Of a DNA stretch of 64,000 bases, positions 23,143 to 36,767 are shown piece by piece (position 1 is the stretch's first letter; the number at the start of each line of letters is the position of its first letter). Source of the stretch: Marinobacter manganoxydans MnI7-9. Lineage in GTDB: Bacteria > Pseudomonadota > Gammaproteobacteria > Pseudomonadales > Oleiphilaceae. The notes under the pieces are model-generated. The model saw only the letters and a program-made list of their open reading frames with translations, had not been told where the DNA came from and ran no database searches. Both the position numbers and the translations under genes were made by a program. The stretch lies in NCBI RefSeq assembly GCF_000235625.1, contig NZ_AGTR01000034.1, positions 1-64,000 of the forward strand, given 5' to 3'.

Positions 23143-23481
23143 TTGGACAACCTACGGAAAGCCTCTGGATTACTTTCTGTAAAATTATATAAAACAATAA
23201 TTTAGGTGTTTTTTTAGGGTGGTTAATAAGTAGTCTTTCATGTGGATAACTTTCTTGAAAACTTTTCTGAGAAGAGTGATCCAAACCCATGAAAAGCCGT
23301 AGGTTTCGGTTTTCCACTATCCATTTAACGCTCGGAAAAGTCCCCTTTGAGCCCTGACCAGGCCACTGCCGCTTTCAACGTGGTTCGTCTCTGGTTAAAA
23401 TTTGCACATCCTGACTGCAATTTCCCGGGTGAAGCGTTATACTCGCCGCCCGATTTTATCCCCCGATTTCCGAGGTGAGCT
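23143..23481. other. AT-rich intergenic region with DnaA boxes before mnmG
   Basis: This 339-bp gap begins next to a perfect DnaA box in reverse orientation (TGTGGATAA, 23130-23138) and contains a second at 23241-23249. A strongly AT-rich stretch (about 23165-23240) lies between them. A partial box-like TCTGGATTA also occurs. No ORF is credible. A -10 element TATACT (23438-23443), with a weak -35 CTGCAA 17 bp upstream, is the likely mnmG promoter. Confidence 0.65.
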
Positions 23482-25368
23482 GTGGATTTTCCGACCCGTT
23501 TCGATGTCATTGTCATTGGTGGTGGCCATGCCGGTACCGAGGCCGCGCTGGCGGCTGCGCGCATGGGTTCCCAGACCCTGCTGCTGACCCACAACATTGA
23601 GACCCTGGGCCAGATGTCCTGCAACCCGGCCATCGGCGGTATTGGTAAAAGCCATCTGGTGAAAGAAATCGATGCGCTTGGTGGTGCCATGGCCGAGGCC
23701 ACGGACAAGGCTGGCATCCAGTTCCGGGTCCTTAACAGTCGCAAGGGACCGGCCGTGCGCGCCACCCGTGCCCAGGCTGACCGTGTGCTTTACAAAGCCG
23801 CCATCCGCCATACCCTGGAAAGCCAGCCGAACCTGACACTGTTCCAGCAGGCGGCGGACGATCTGATTGTGGAAAACGACCAGGTGACCGGTGTCGTGAC
23901 CCAGACCGGTATTCGCTTCAACGCCAGGACCGTGGTGCTTACCACCGGTACTTTCCTGGGCGGCGTTATTCACATTGGTATGCAGCACCATGCCGGCGGC
24001 CGTGCCGGTGATGCGCCGGCCAATGCCCTGGCACAGCGCTTGCGGGAACTGCCGTTCAACGTTGGTCGCCTGAAAACCGGCACGCCGCCTCGCATCGACG
24101 CCAGGTCTGTGGATTTCTCGGTAATGCAGGAGCAGTGGGGGGACGACCCCACCCCGGTGATGTCCTTTATCGGCAGCCGTAGCCAGCACCCGGAACAGGT
24201 GTGCTGCTACGTGACCCGGACTACCGAACAGACCCACGATATTATCCGCAGCGGTTTCGACCGTTCGCCGATGTTTGCCGGCAGCATCGAAGGTGTGGGC
24301 CCCCGCTACTGCCCGTCGATTGAGGATAAGGTAAACCGCTTTGCTGACAAGGATTCGCACCAGATCTTTGTAGAACCGGAAGGCCTGACCACCAACGAGC
24401 TCTACCCGAACGGGATTTCCACCAGCCTGCCGTTTGATATCCAGTTGGCGGCGGTGCGTTCGATTCCCGGTTTTGAAAATGCCCATATCACCCGGCCGGG
24501 TTACGCCATCGAATACGACTACCTGAATCCGCAGGACCTGCGCCATACCCTGGAAACCAAGTTTATCCAGGGCCTGTATTTTGCCGGCCAGATCAACGGC
24601 ACCACCGGCTATGAAGAAGCGGGCGCCCAGGGCCTGCTGGCCGGGATCAACGCTGCCCTGCGGTCGCAGGAAAAAGACGAGTGGTACCCGCGTCGGGACG
24701 AGGCTTACCTGGGTGTGCTGGTGGATGACCTGATCACCATGGGCACGTCCGAGCCCTATCGCATGTTTACCAGCCGCGCCGAGTATCGCCTGATCCTGCG
24801 CGAGGACAACGCCGATCTGCGTCTGACTGAAACCGGTCGCAAGCTCGGCCTGGTTAATGATGAGCGCTGGCAGAAGTTCAATGACAAGCGCGAGGCGATC
24901 GCCACCGAGCGTAGCCGCCTCGAGGCCACCCGGATTCACCCGAATACCGAGGCCGGTGAGCGCGCCAACGGCTTTCTCAAGCAGCCGATGACCCGTGATC
25001 AGTCCCTGGCAGAGCTGCTGCGCCGGCCCGAGATTGTCTACAGCCACATTGCCGAGATCGGTGCCGAGAAAGCCGAAGATCCGGTGGTCGCGGATCAGGT
25101 GGAAATCGAGATCAAGTACGAGGGTTATATTTCCCGTCAGACGGACGAGATCGAGCGGCTCCGGAAAAACGAGAACACCGCCCTGCCGGTGGATCTGGAT
25201 TATGACGTCATCGGCGGCCTGTCCAACGAGATCAAGCAGAAGCTCAAGACCGTGCGACCGGAAACCGTGGCTCAGGCCTCACGTATCCAGGGTGTGACCC
25301 CGGCGGCGGTGAGCCAGATCCTGGTGCACCTGAAAAAGCGCGACCTGCTGCGCAAACAGTCGGCCTGA
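23482..25368 (+). CDS. mnmG: tRNA uridine-5-carboxymethylaminomethyl modification enzyme MnmG
   Basis: MnmG is the FAD/NADH-dependent partner of MnmE in wobble-uridine modification. The 628 residues match the family. The FAD-binding [10 protein letters not shown] is near the N-terminus, [18 protein letters not shown] follows, and the second signature [21 protein letters not shown] is present. Translation starts at GTG behind an AGGTGAG Shine-Dalgarno. It heads the mnmG-rsmG-parA-parB cluster. Confidence 0.97.
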   Translation: MDFPTRFDVIVIGGGHAGTEAALAAARMGSQTLLLTHNIETLGQMSCNPAIGGIGKSHLVKEIDALGGAMAEATDKAGIQFRVLNSRKGPAVRATRAQADRVLYKAAIRHTLESQPNLTLFQQAADDLIVENDQVTGVVTQTGIRFNARTVVLTTGTFLGGVIHIGMQHHAGGRAGDAPANALAQRLRELPFNVGRLKTGTPPRIDARSVDFSVMQEQWGDDPTPVMSFIGSRSQHPEQVCCYVTRTTEQTHDIIRSGFDRSPMFAGSIEGVGPRYCPSIEDKVNRFADKDSHQIFVEPEGLTTNELYPNGISTSLPFDIQLAAVRSIPGFENAHITRPGYAIEYDYLNPQDLRHTLETKFIQGLYFAGQINGTTGYEEAGAQGLLAGINAALRSQEKDEWYPRRDEAYLGVLVDDLITMGTSEPYRMFTSRAEYRLILREDNADLRLTETGRKLGLVNDERWQKFNDKREAIATERSRLEATRIHPNTEAGERANGFLKQPMTRDQSLAELLRRPEIVYSHIAEIGAEKAEDPVVADQVEIEIKYEGYISRQTDEIERLRKNENTALPVDLDYDVIGGLSNEIKQKLKTVRPETVAQASRIQGVTPAAVSQILVHLKKRDLLRKQSA

Positions 25369-25377
25369 TCCGCGCCC

Positions 25378-26022
25378 ATGACCAAGTCACTCTGGCACGG
25401 CCAACTCCGGGATGGACTGGCCACGATGGGCCTGTCCCTGGATGAGGATCGGCAGGAAAAGCTGCTGGCTTTTCTGGGCCTGCTTAACAAGTGGAACCGG
25501 GCTTACAACCTCACGGCTGTGCGTGATGAGCGTGTGATGGTGTCCCGGCAACTGCTCGACAGCCTGAGCATTCTGCCGTGGGTAACGACGGACCATCTTC
25601 TGGATGTGGGCGCCGGCGGCGGCCTGCCCGGTATTCCCCTGGCGATTGCCCTGCCCGAAAAACGCTTTACCCTGCTCGACAGCAACGGCAAGAAGACCCG
25701 CTTTCTCAACCAGTGTGTGCTGGAGCTCGGCCTGAAAAATGTCGAGGTTGTCCACGGGCGCGCGGAAGATTGCAATCCTCCGGAACCCTTCAGCCAGATC
25801 AGCAGCCGAGCATTTACCGCGCTCGAGAATCTGGTGAGCTGGTGCGGTGATCTGTTGGCAAATGAGGGTGAGTTCCTTGCCATGAAAGGTCAGTTTCCGG
25901 ATGATGAAGTGTCTGCCCTTCCGGCTGGCTGGCAGGTAACATCCAGCCATTCCCTGGACGTACCGGGCGCCGATGGCGACCGCCATCTGCTGGTGATCGC
26001 CCGGACCGTGAATTCCCGGTAG
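25378..26022 (+). CDS. rsmG: 16S rRNA (guanine(527)-N7)-methyltransferase RsmG
   Basis: RsmG uses S-adenosylmethionine to methylate G527 of 16S rRNA. The 214 residues contain the SAM-binding motif LLDVGAGGGLPGIPLAI and the GidB-typical NLTAVRD segment. It begins 9 bp after mnmG, consistent with one operon. Confidence 0.97.
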   Translation: MTKSLWHGQLRDGLATMGLSLDEDRQEKLLAFLGLLNKWNRAYNLTAVRDERVMVSRQLLDSLSILPWVTTDHLLDVGAGGGLPGIPLAIALPEKRFTLLDSNGKKTRFLNQCVLELGLKNVEVVHGRAEDCNPPEPFSQISSRAFTALENLVSWCGDLLANEGEFLAMKGQFPDDEVSALPAGWQVTSSHSLDVPGADGDRHLLVIARTVNSR

Positions 26023-26072
26023 TTTGGCAGTCCGATTTCTGAACCGGTAACCCATAAACAAGGAGGCAGGAC

Positions 26073-26867
26073 ATGGCGCGCGTGATTGCAGTGACCAATC
26101 AGAAAGGCGGTGTGGGCAAAACCACCACCTGCGTCAACCTTGCTGCCTCCCTGGCCGCCACCAAGCGTCGGGTGCTGCTGGTGGATATGGATCCCCAGGG
26201 CAACGCCACCATGGGCAGCGGTGTGGATAAAAACGCTCTGGAACTGTCTGGCTACGACATGCTGACCAAGCGCGCCAGCGCCGCCGAGGTGATCATTCCC
26301 GCCGAGGCTTCCGGCTTCGATATCCTTCCGGCCAACGGTGACCTGACGGCGGCCGAAGTGGAACTGATGAACGAGATTGGTCGCGAACACCGCCTGAGAC
26401 TGGCGTTGAACACCGTTCGTGATAATTACGATTACATCCTCATCGATTGCCCGCCATCGCTCAGCCTGTTGACGGTGAATGCCCTGTCGGCGGCAGACTC
26501 TGTGCTGATTCCAATGCAGTGCGAGTACTACGCCCTTGAGGGGTTAGCGGCGCTGATGAACACCGTTGAGCAGATTCAGGAAACGGTCAATCCGAATCTG
26601 CAGGTGGAAGGCATTCTGCGCACCATGTACGACCCTCGCAACAGCCTTACCCTGGACGTTTCCGGCCAGCTGAGCGAGTACTTTGGCGACAAGGTGTATC
26701 GTGCAGTGATTCCCCGCAATGTCCGTCTGGCCGAGGCCCCCAGCTATGGGGTTCCGGCCCTGAAATACGACCGCGCCTCCAAGGGTGCGATCGCCTACCT
26801 GGCCCTGGCCGGCGAAATGGTACGCCGCCACGGTTCAAAAAAGACATCCGCGCCGGTTGCGGTGTAA
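26073..26867 (+). CDS. parA: Chromosome-partitioning ATPase ParA (Soj)
   Basis: ParA is a deviant Walker ATPase that moves ParB-parS complexes during chromosome segregation. The 264 residues start MARVIAVTNQKGGVGKTTT, which holds the deviant Walker A with its signature lysine. ILIDCPPSLSLLT forms Walker B. The short N-terminus, lacking an HTH domain, marks the chromosomal type. An AAGGAGG Shine-Dalgarno precedes the start. parB follows 48 bp later. Confidence 0.96.
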   Translation: MARVIAVTNQKGGVGKTTTCVNLAASLAATKRRVLLVDMDPQGNATMGSGVDKNALELSGYDMLTKRASAAEVIIPAEASGFDILPANGDLTAAEVELMNEIGREHRLRLALNTVRDNYDYILIDCPPSLSLLTVNALSAADSVLIPMQCEYYALEGLAALMNTVEQIQETVNPNLQVEGILRTMYDPRNSLTLDVSGQLSEYFGDKVYRAVIPRNVRLAEAPSYGVPALKYDRASKGAIAYLALAGEMVRRHGSKKTSAPVAV

Positions 26868-26915
26868 CATACCGTCCTGTCACTCACTTAAGCACAACGA
26901 TATTCAACGGGAAGA

Positions 26916-27803
26916 ATGACTGACACCATGGCGGCGAAGAAACGAGGTTTGGGTGAACGCGGACTGGGCGCCCTGCTGGCGGGCTCCAAGGTCAATCTTG
27001 ACCAGGAGCTGAAAGACCACGACGGTGAGCTCCGCGAAGTTCCCATTGATCTGATCCAGCGCGGCCGGTACCAGCCCCGGCGCGACATGGACCCCGCCGC
27101 CCTGCAGGAACTGGCGGATTCCATCCGCCAACAAGGCGTGATGCAGCCGGTGGTGGTTCGTCCCATCGCTGAAGGACGTTACGAGCTGATCGCCGGTGAG
27201 CGCCGCTGGCGGGCCACCCAGATGGCCGGCCTGGACAGCATCCCTGCCATCATCCGGGATGTCCCCGATGAAGCCGCCATCGCCATGGCGCTGATCGAGA
27301 ACATCCAGCGTGAGAACCTCAATCCTATTGAGGAAGCTTTCGCTCTTCAGCGCCTGCAGGACGAGTTTGGCCTGACCCAGGCCCAGGTGGCCGAAGCCGT
27401 GGGCAAATCCCGTACGACTATTACCAACCTGCTTCGACTGATCGGTTTGTCCGAAGACGTTCGTATTATGCTCGAGCATGGCGATCTGGAAATGGGCCAC
27501 GGCCGGGCAATGCTGACCCTGGCGCCAGAACTGCAGATGCAGGTGGCCAAACAGGTGGTGGCCAAATCCCTGTCGGTTCGCCAAACTGAAGCCCTGGTTC
27601 GGCGGGTGCAACAGGAAACACCGGACAGCAAATCCCGGAAAAAGGGAGTGGTGGACCCCAACATTCGCGCGCTTCAGGATGATCTGGCGGAGCGATTGGG
27701 TGCACGAGTGTCGATCGATCATGGCCAGCGTGGCAAAGGCAAGCTGGTGATCGAGTACAGTTCCCTTGACGAACTCGACGGCATACTGGGCCACATCAAA
27801 TAA
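26916..27803 (+). CDS. parB: Chromosome-partitioning protein ParB
   Basis: ParB binds parS and spreads as a CTP-dependent clamp. The 295 residues show the CTP-binding N-terminal region with GERRWRATQMAG and ENIQRENLNPIEEA. A helix-turn-helix follows (LTQAQVAEAVGKSRTTITNLLRL), with a C-terminal dimerisation domain. ATG 26928 is an alternative start. Cognate parS-like sites lie in recF. Confidence 0.96.
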   Translation: MTDTMAAKKRGLGERGLGALLAGSKVNLDQELKDHDGELREVPIDLIQRGRYQPRRDMDPAALQELADSIRQQGVMQPVVVRPIAEGRYELIAGERRWRATQMAGLDSIPAIIRDVPDEAAIAMALIENIQRENLNPIEEAFALQRLQDEFGLTQAQVAEAVGKSRTTITNLLRLIGLSEDVRIMLEHGDLEMGHGRAMLTLAPELQMQVAKQVVAKSLSVRQTEALVRRVQQETPDSKSRKKGVVDPNIRALQDDLAERLGARVSIDHGQRGKGKLVIEYSSLDELDGILGHIK

Positions 27804-27969
27804 AATCGTCGGGGTTTTGTGCGTCGTCCGACCCCCCTACGAAAGTTCGTATCTGGTTACGTACACAACATGTAGTGGTGAAAAACTGAACGGCCGTCTA
27901 TTTGTGACGAAAATTGCCAAAACCCAGTTATTACGCCGCTTTTGACGGATCAGCCGGTTCCCGGTTTTG

Positions 27970-27998
27970 TTGATTCGTGCACATTGAACACATATAAT
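27970..27998 (+). promoter_or_regulatory. sigma70 promoter of the atp operon
   Basis: TTGATT (27970-27975) and a perfect TATAAT (27993-27998) are separated by 17 bp, about 78 bp upstream of atpI. This is the best promoter in the parB-atpI gap (27804-28075), where no other feature is seen. Confidence 0.8.
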
Positions 27999-28075
27999 CT
28001 GCGGCGCTCGTGTCGGTGTATTTGCTTACTTTTTAAACGACATCGGCCGAAAAGCACCGTACTTCCGGAACGAAC

Positions 28076-29366
<1,291 letters not shown>

Positions 29367-29426
29367 TCGGACACCATTAAGCCGTAGTTCTAAACCCTAA
29401 ACCCTTAAACTGAAAAACCTAACTGA

Positions 29427-29699
<273 letters not shown>

Positions 29700-29713
29700 T
29701 CGAGTCGCCAGAG

Positions 29714-29730
29714 CCGGGGTTTTGCCCCGG
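29714..29730 (+). repeat. Intercistronic hairpin after atpE
   Basis: CCGGGG, loop TTTTG, CCCCGG form a 6-bp GC-only stem 14 bp after the atpE stop, inside the operon. It lacks a following T tract. It may protect the atpE end of the message, since subunit c is needed in many copies; this is inference. Confidence 0.55.
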
Positions 29731-29768
29731 TCAGATGATTCTTAACAAAACAGGCGAGAGGTGAAGAC

Positions 29769-30239
29769 GTGAACATTAATTTGACGATGATTGGTCAAGC
29801 CATCGCGTTCTTTATCTTTGTCGTCTTCTGCATGAAGTACGTGTGGCCGCCAATCATGGCCGCACTGCAGGAGCGTCAAAAGAAGATCGCTGACGGACTG
29901 GCTGCCTCAGACCGCGCTGCGCGCGATCTGGAACTGGCTCAGGAAAAGTCAGCTCAGGAACTGCGTGAAGCCAAGCAGCAAGCTGCTGGTCTGATTGAAC
30001 AGGCCAACAAGCGCGCGGCCCAGATTGTGGAAGCATCCAAGGATGACGCCCGCAAGGAAGGCCAGAAGCTGATTGAGCAGGCCAAGGCCGAAATTGAACA
30101 GGAGCGGAATCAGGCTCGTGACGCTTTGCGTGCAGAAATTGCCAGCATTGCCGTTGCCGGTGCCGAGAAGATCCTGGAAACCTCTGTCGATGCCTCCAAG
30201 CACAACGAGATGTTGGAAAAACTGGCGGCAGAACTTTAA
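29769..30239 (+). CDS. atpF: ATP synthase F0 subunit b
   Basis: Subunit b forms the peripheral stalk. The 156 residues have one N-terminal membrane helix ([23 protein letters not shown]) followed by a long charged coiled coil. This matches the E. coli protein in length. The start is GTG or the equivalent codon directly after a GAGAGGTGAAG ribosome site. Confidence 0.97.
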   Translation: MNINLTMIGQAIAFFIFVVFCMKYVWPPIMAALQERQKKIADGLAASDRAARDLELAQEKSAQELREAKQQAAGLIEQANKRAAQIVEASKDDARKEGQKLIEQAKAEIEQERNQARDALRAEIASIAVAGAEKILETSVDASKHNEMLEKLAAEL

Positions 30240-30254
30240 ACGACGAGGTTCATC

Positions 30255-30791
30255 ATGGCAGAACTGAGAACGCTGGCCCGTCCCTACGCAAAGGCAGCAT
30301 TTAGTGCCGCTCAGGAGCATGAACAGCTGGCTGAGTGGTCCAAGGTGCTGACGATCGCCGGGCAGGTCACCGCGAACAAAGACATTCGACAGCTTCTCGC
30401 GAATCCGGGTCTGGAAGAGCAGAAGAAGGCTGAACTGATTCTGGAGGTCGCTGAAGATGGCGTCACCGATCAGGTCCGCAACTTTTTCGCTGTACTGGCT
30501 GAAAACCGCCGGCTGACTCTTCTTCCTGAGATTGCAGCGCTCTTCAACACGTACCGGGCTGATCTGGAGCGCACTGTTGATATCGAAGTTACCGCGGCTT
30601 TCGAGCTGACGGACGAACAGCAACAGAAGCTCGCCCAGGCACTTTCGAAGAAACTCGAGCGGCAAGTGTCACTCGCAGCGTCATTGGACAAGTCTCTGAT
30701 TGGCGGCGTGATTATTCGCACCGGCGATCTGGTCATTGACGCATCTGTACGCGGAAAGCTGACCAAGCTGGCCGACGCTCTGGGCTCCTGA
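30255..30791 (+). CDS. atpH: ATP synthase F1 subunit delta
   Basis: Delta joins the peripheral stalk to the alpha3beta3 head. The 178 residues start [16 protein letters not shown]. The family signature lies near the C-terminus ([22 protein letters not shown]). It begins 15 bp after atpF. Confidence 0.97.
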   Translation: MAELRTLARPYAKAAFSAAQEHEQLAEWSKVLTIAGQVTANKDIRQLLANPGLEEQKKAELILEVAEDGVTDQVRNFFAVLAENRRLTLLPEIAALFNTYRADLERTVDIEVTAAFELTDEQQQKLAQALSKKLERQVSLAASLDKSLIGGVIIRTGDLVIDASVRGKLTKLADALGS

Positions 30792-30819
30792 TTTCAGCAC
30801 AAGGTTTGAGGATATTGGC

Positions 30820-32364
30820 ATGCAGCAACTGAATCCATCCGAGATCAGTGACATCATCAAGAAGAGAATCGAGAAACTCGACATCTCTTCCGAAGCAAAG
30901 AACGAAGGTACGATCCTGTCGGTATCCGACGGTATCGTGCTGATCCACGGTCTGGCCGACGTTATGTACGGCGAGATGATTGAATTTGCCAACGGCACGT
31001 TCGGCATGGCTCTGAACCTGGAGCGTGATTCCGTTGGTGCGGTTGTGCTGGGTGACTACGAAGATCTGGCTGAAGGCCAGAAAGTTCGTTGCACCGGCCG
31101 CATCCTGGAAGTACCGGTTGGTCCGGAACTGATGGGCCGTGTGGTCGACGCTCTGGGTAACCCCATCGACGGCAAGGGCGACCTCGGTACCGACCTGACC
31201 TCTCCGGTCGAAAAGGTTGCACCGGGTGTTATCGCTCGTCAGTCCGTTGATGAGCCGGTTCAGACTGGCCTGAAGGCAATCGACACCATGGTGCCGATCG
31301 GTCGCGGCCAGCGTGAGCTGATCATCGGTGACCGTCAGATCGGTAAGACCGCTGTCGCCATCGACGCGATCATTAACCAGAAAGACACCGGCATCAAGTG
31401 TATCTACGTTGCCGTCGGTCAGAAGCAGTCTTCCATTGCCGCCGTTGTGCGCAAGCTGGAAGAGCACGGTGCCATGGATCACACCATCGTGGTTGCCGCC
31501 GGTGCCGCCGATCCTGCAGCGATGCAGTTCCTGGCTCCGTACTCCGGTACCTCCATGGGTGAATACTTCCGTGACCGTGGTGAAGACGCCCTGATCATCT
31601 ATGATGATCTGTCCAAGCAGGCTGTGGCTTACCGCCAGATCTCCCTGCTGCTGCGTCGTCCGCCGGGCCGTGAAGCATACCCGGGTGACGTATTCTACCT
31701 GCACTCCCGTCTGCTGGAGCGTGCGTCCCGTGTTAACGCTGATTACGTTGAGCAGCTGACCAACGGTGAAGTGAAAGGCCAGACCGGTTCCCTGACCGCT
31801 CTGCCGATCATTGAAACCCAGGCTGGTGACGTATCCGCGTTCGTACCGACCAACGTAATCTCCATTACCGACGGTCAGATCTTCCTGGAAACCAACCTGT
31901 TCAACTCCGGTATCCGTCCGGCGATGAACGCCGGTATCTCCGTATCCCGGGTAGGTGGTTCGGCCCAGACCAAGATCATGAAGAAGCTCGGCGGTAACAT
32001 CCGTCTGGCTCTGGCCCAGTATCGTGAACTGGCCGCTTTCGCACAGTTTGCTTCCGACCTCGACGAAGCAACCCGTCAGCAGCTTGAGCACGGTCAGCGT
32101 GTAACGGAACTCATGAAGCAGAACCAGTACAGCCCGATGTCTGTGGCTGAAATGGGTACGGTTCTGTTCGCAGCCAACGAAGGCTTCCTGGACGACGTTG
32201 ATGTCGACAAGGTAGTGAAGTTTGAAGCGCAGATGCTCGACTGGATGCGCTCCGAGCAGAAAGACCTCCTCGACAAGATCAACGAGAAAGGCGATTACAA
32301 CGACGAAATCGCTGCCGGCCTCAAAGCTGCACTTGAGAAATTCAAGACCACTCAGAGCTGGTAA
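30820..32364 (+). CDS. atpA: ATP synthase F1 subunit alpha
   Basis: Alpha is the regulatory nucleotide-binding subunit of F1. The 514 residues contain the P-loop GDRQIGKTA (near 170) and the signature [17 protein letters not shown]. Length and motifs are normal. A hairpin separates it from atpG. Confidence 0.98.
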   Translation: MQQLNPSEISDIIKKRIEKLDISSEAKNEGTILSVSDGIVLIHGLADVMYGEMIEFANGTFGMALNLERDSVGAVVLGDYEDLAEGQKVRCTGRILEVPVGPELMGRVVDALGNPIDGKGDLGTDLTSPVEKVAPGVIARQSVDEPVQTGLKAIDTMVPIGRGQRELIIGDRQIGKTAVAIDAIINQKDTGIKCIYVAVGQKQSSIAAVVRKLEEHGAMDHTIVVAAGAADPAAMQFLAPYSGTSMGEYFRDRGEDALIIYDDLSKQAVAYRQISLLLRRPPGREAYPGDVFYLHSRLLERASRVNADYVEQLTNGEVKGQTGSLTALPIIETQAGDVSAFVPTNVISITDGQIFLETNLFNSGIRPAMNAGISVSRVGGSAQTKIMKKLGGNIRLALAQYRELAAFAQFASDLDEATRQQLEHGQRVTELMKQNQYSPMSVAEMGTVLFAANEGFLDDVDVDKVVKFEAQMLDWMRSEQKDLLDKINEKGDYNDEIAAGLKAALEKFKTTQSW

Positions 32365-32371
32365 GAAAACG

Positions 32372-32395
32372 GGCCTGCGGCAATTGTCGCGGGCC
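32372..32395 (+). repeat. Hairpin between atpA and atpG
   Basis: GGCCTGCG (32372-32379) pairs with CGCGGGCC (32388-32395), one pair being G-U, with an 8-nt loop. GCTTTTCG follows. This resembles a weak terminator and may reduce read-through or mark an mRNA end inside the operon. Confidence 0.5.
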
Positions 32396-32439
32396 GCTTT
32401 TCGTAGCAACGAGTGTCTAACTTGAGAAGGCAGTGAGTT

Positions 32440-34753
<2,314 letters not shown>

Positions 34754-34800
34754 TCTGAGCCGACGCATTTGTTTCCGGATCGATCAAAGAGGCAACTGAC

Positions 34801-35223
34801 ATGGGTATGACCGTGCATTGTGATGTGGTAAGTGCCGAAACAAAGATCTATTCCGGATTGGTGGAAATGCTGATCGCAGCGGGCTCTGAAGGTGACCTGG
34901 GTATTGCCCCGGGTCACACCCCACTGCTGACCCAGCTGAAGCCGGGCCCTATTCGGATTATCAAGCAGGGCGGTGAGGAAGAAATTCTTTACGTGTCCGG
35001 CGGGTATCTGGAAGTCCAGCCCAATCTGGTGACTTTGTTGGCGGATACCGCTGTTCGTGCAAAGGATGTGGACGAAGCAGCCGCGCTCGAAGCTCAGAAA
35101 GAAGCCGAGAAAGCACTTGCCAACAAGACTGGTGAATTCGAGTACTCCCGTGCCGCTGCAGAGCTGGCCGAGGCTGTTGCCCAGCTTCGTACCATCCAGC
35201 AGCTGCGTAACAAAATGCGCTAA
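34801..35223 (+). CDS. atpC: ATP synthase F1 subunit epsilon
   Basis: Epsilon inhibits the ATPase and couples the rotor. The 140 residues show the N-terminal beta-sandwich with [17 protein letters not shown] and a C-terminal two-helix region. It is the last atp gene and is followed by a strong terminator. Confidence 0.97.
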   Translation: MGMTVHCDVVSAETKIYSGLVEMLIAAGSEGDLGIAPGHTPLLTQLKPGPIRIIKQGGEEEILYVSGGYLEVQPNLVTLLADTAVRAKDVDEAAALEAQKEAEKALANKTGEFEYSRAAAELAEAVAQLRTIQQLRNKMR

Positions 35224-35256
35224 GCATTTCCGTTTCGGGTTTGCCGAACACCGAAG

Positions 35257-35330
35257 CCGCATCCTGAGCGGCTGGAAGACCAACGTGTTGCGTTGGCCGT
35301 CCGGCCCTGAAGGGTGCGGTTTTTTTATTT
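35257..35330 (+). terminator. Terminator of the atp operon
   Basis: CCGCATCC (35257-35264) pairs with GGGTGCGG (35312-35319, one G-U pair), and T-rich sequence follows directly (35320-35330). The 47-nt intervening segment can itself fold, including CCAACG/CGTTGG (35280-35296). It lies between atpC and glmU. Confidence 0.75.
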
Positions 35331-35372
35331 TCAGCATTCAGAGAGTAAACACTCCGGGAGCCTGACTTTTCC

Positions 35373-36737
35373 ATGAGCCCGCTACACGTCGTCATTCTGG
35401 CCGCTGGCCAGGGTTCCAGAATGAAATCCGCACTGCCAAAGGTGCTGCATCCGATTGCCGGCCGCCCTATGCTTCATCACGTGATCGACACCGCCAAACA
35501 GCTTGGCGCCGAGAGGATCCATACGGTCATAGGTCATGGTGCTGACAAGGTTCGGGAAACCACCGATGAGGCCTCGGTAAACTGGGTCACCCAGAGTGAG
35601 CAGTTGGGTACCGGCCATGCTGTGGCTCAGGCCCTGCCGGATCTTCCCGATGACGCCCGTGTTCTTGTGCTTTACGGCGATGTGCCTCTGACTCGTCATG
35701 AGACGCTCGACGGATTGGTTGGGACACTTGATGACCACACCCTGGGTTTGTTGACCGTCACCATGGACAATCCCCAGGGATACGGACGGATTGTCCGGAG
35801 TGCTGATGGCGACGTGCAGTCGATCGTCGAGCAGAAAGACGCCTCTCCCGAGCAGCAGCAGATCCGCGAAGTGAACACCGGGATACTTGCGGTGTCGGCG
35901 AAACACCTGAAAACCTGGTTGCCGACGCTCTCCAACAGCAACGCCCAGGGCGAATATTATCTGACCGACATCATTGCCATGGCGGTGGAACAGGGTCTCC
36001 GTATTGCGGTGTCCCAGCCGGAGAATCCCTATGAAGTCCAGGGAGTCAACAATCGCCTGCAACTGGCTGAACTGGAACGCTGGTTCCAGCGCCAGCAGGC
36101 TGACCGGCTGATGACAGAAGGAGCGACACTCGCGGACCCCTCCCGGATAGATGTCCGTGGCGAGCTGAGTATCGGCAATGACCTCTGGATTGATGTGAAC
36201 GTGGTATTCGAGGGCAAGGTCAGCCTTGGCAGTAATGTATCCATTGGCCCCGGTTGCGTCATCAAGGACGCCACCATTGCAGATGGCGCGGAGATCAAGG
36301 CCAACAGCGTGATTGAAGGGGCCGTAATTGGCGCCAGCGCCCAAATCGGGCCGTTTGCACGTATCCGGCCGGGCACGGAACTGGCGGCCAACACCAAAGT
36401 GGGCAACTTCGTGGAAACCAAAAAGGCCATTGTGGGTGAGGGCAGCAAGATCAACCATCTCAGCTATGTGGGTGATGCCTCACTGGGCCGTAATGTGAAT
36501 GTGGGTGCAGGAACCATCACCTGTAATTATGATGGTGTGAACAAGTACCGGACGGTGCTCGGCGATGGTGTTTTCGTAGGTTCTAATTGTTCGCTGGTCG
36601 CCCCGGTTACCGTTGCGGCCGAGGCCACCATTGGCGCAGGATCGACCATAACTCGCGACGTTGCCGACCACGAGTTGGCTGTCGCACGGGGCCGGCAGCG
36701 CAATATCGCCGGTTGGGAAAAGCCGAAGAAACACTGA
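35373..36737 (+). CDS. glmU: Bifunctional GlmU (N-acetylglucosamine-1-phosphate uridyltransferase / glucosamine-1-phosphate acetyltransferase)
   Basis: GlmU makes UDP-N-acetylglucosamine for peptidoglycan and lipopolysaccharide. The 454 residues comprise an N-terminal nucleotidyltransferase ([19 protein letters not shown]) and a C-terminal left-handed beta-helix acetyltransferase of hexapeptide repeats ([25 protein letters not shown]). It lies 30 bp before glmS, the enzyme that opens the same pathway. Confidence 0.98.
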   Translation: MSPLHVVILAAGQGSRMKSALPKVLHPIAGRPMLHHVIDTAKQLGAERIHTVIGHGADKVRETTDEASVNWVTQSEQLGTGHAVAQALPDLPDDARVLVLYGDVPLTRHETLDGLVGTLDDHTLGLLTVTMDNPQGYGRIVRSADGDVQSIVEQKDASPEQQQIREVNTGILAVSAKHLKTWLPTLSNSNAQGEYYLTDIIAMAVEQGLRIAVSQPENPYEVQGVNNRLQLAELERWFQRQQADRLMTEGATLADPSRIDVRGELSIGNDLWIDVNVVFEGKVSLGSNVSIGPGCVIKDATIADGAEIKANSVIEGAVIGASAQIGPFARIRPGTELAANTKVGNFVETKKAIVGEGSKINHLSYVGDASLGRNVNVGAGTITCNYDGVNKYRTVLGDGVFVGSNCSLVAPVTVAAEATIGAGSTITRDVADHELAVARGRQRNIAGWEKPKKH

Positions 36738-36767
36738 TACAAACGATCAACAGACAGGTAGAACAGC

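Noticed and set aside
23437-25047. 536-codon open frame antisense to mnmG
   Set aside because: It is the complement of a conserved gene, with no ribosome site or domain.
27804-27850. Possible terminator after parB
   Set aside because: Only a short, interrupted GTCGG/CCGAC pairing with no T tract is visible.
30733-32409. 558-codon open frame antisense to atpA
   Set aside because: It is fully opposite a highly conserved gene, its translation shows no recognisable domain, and such frames arise from codon bias.
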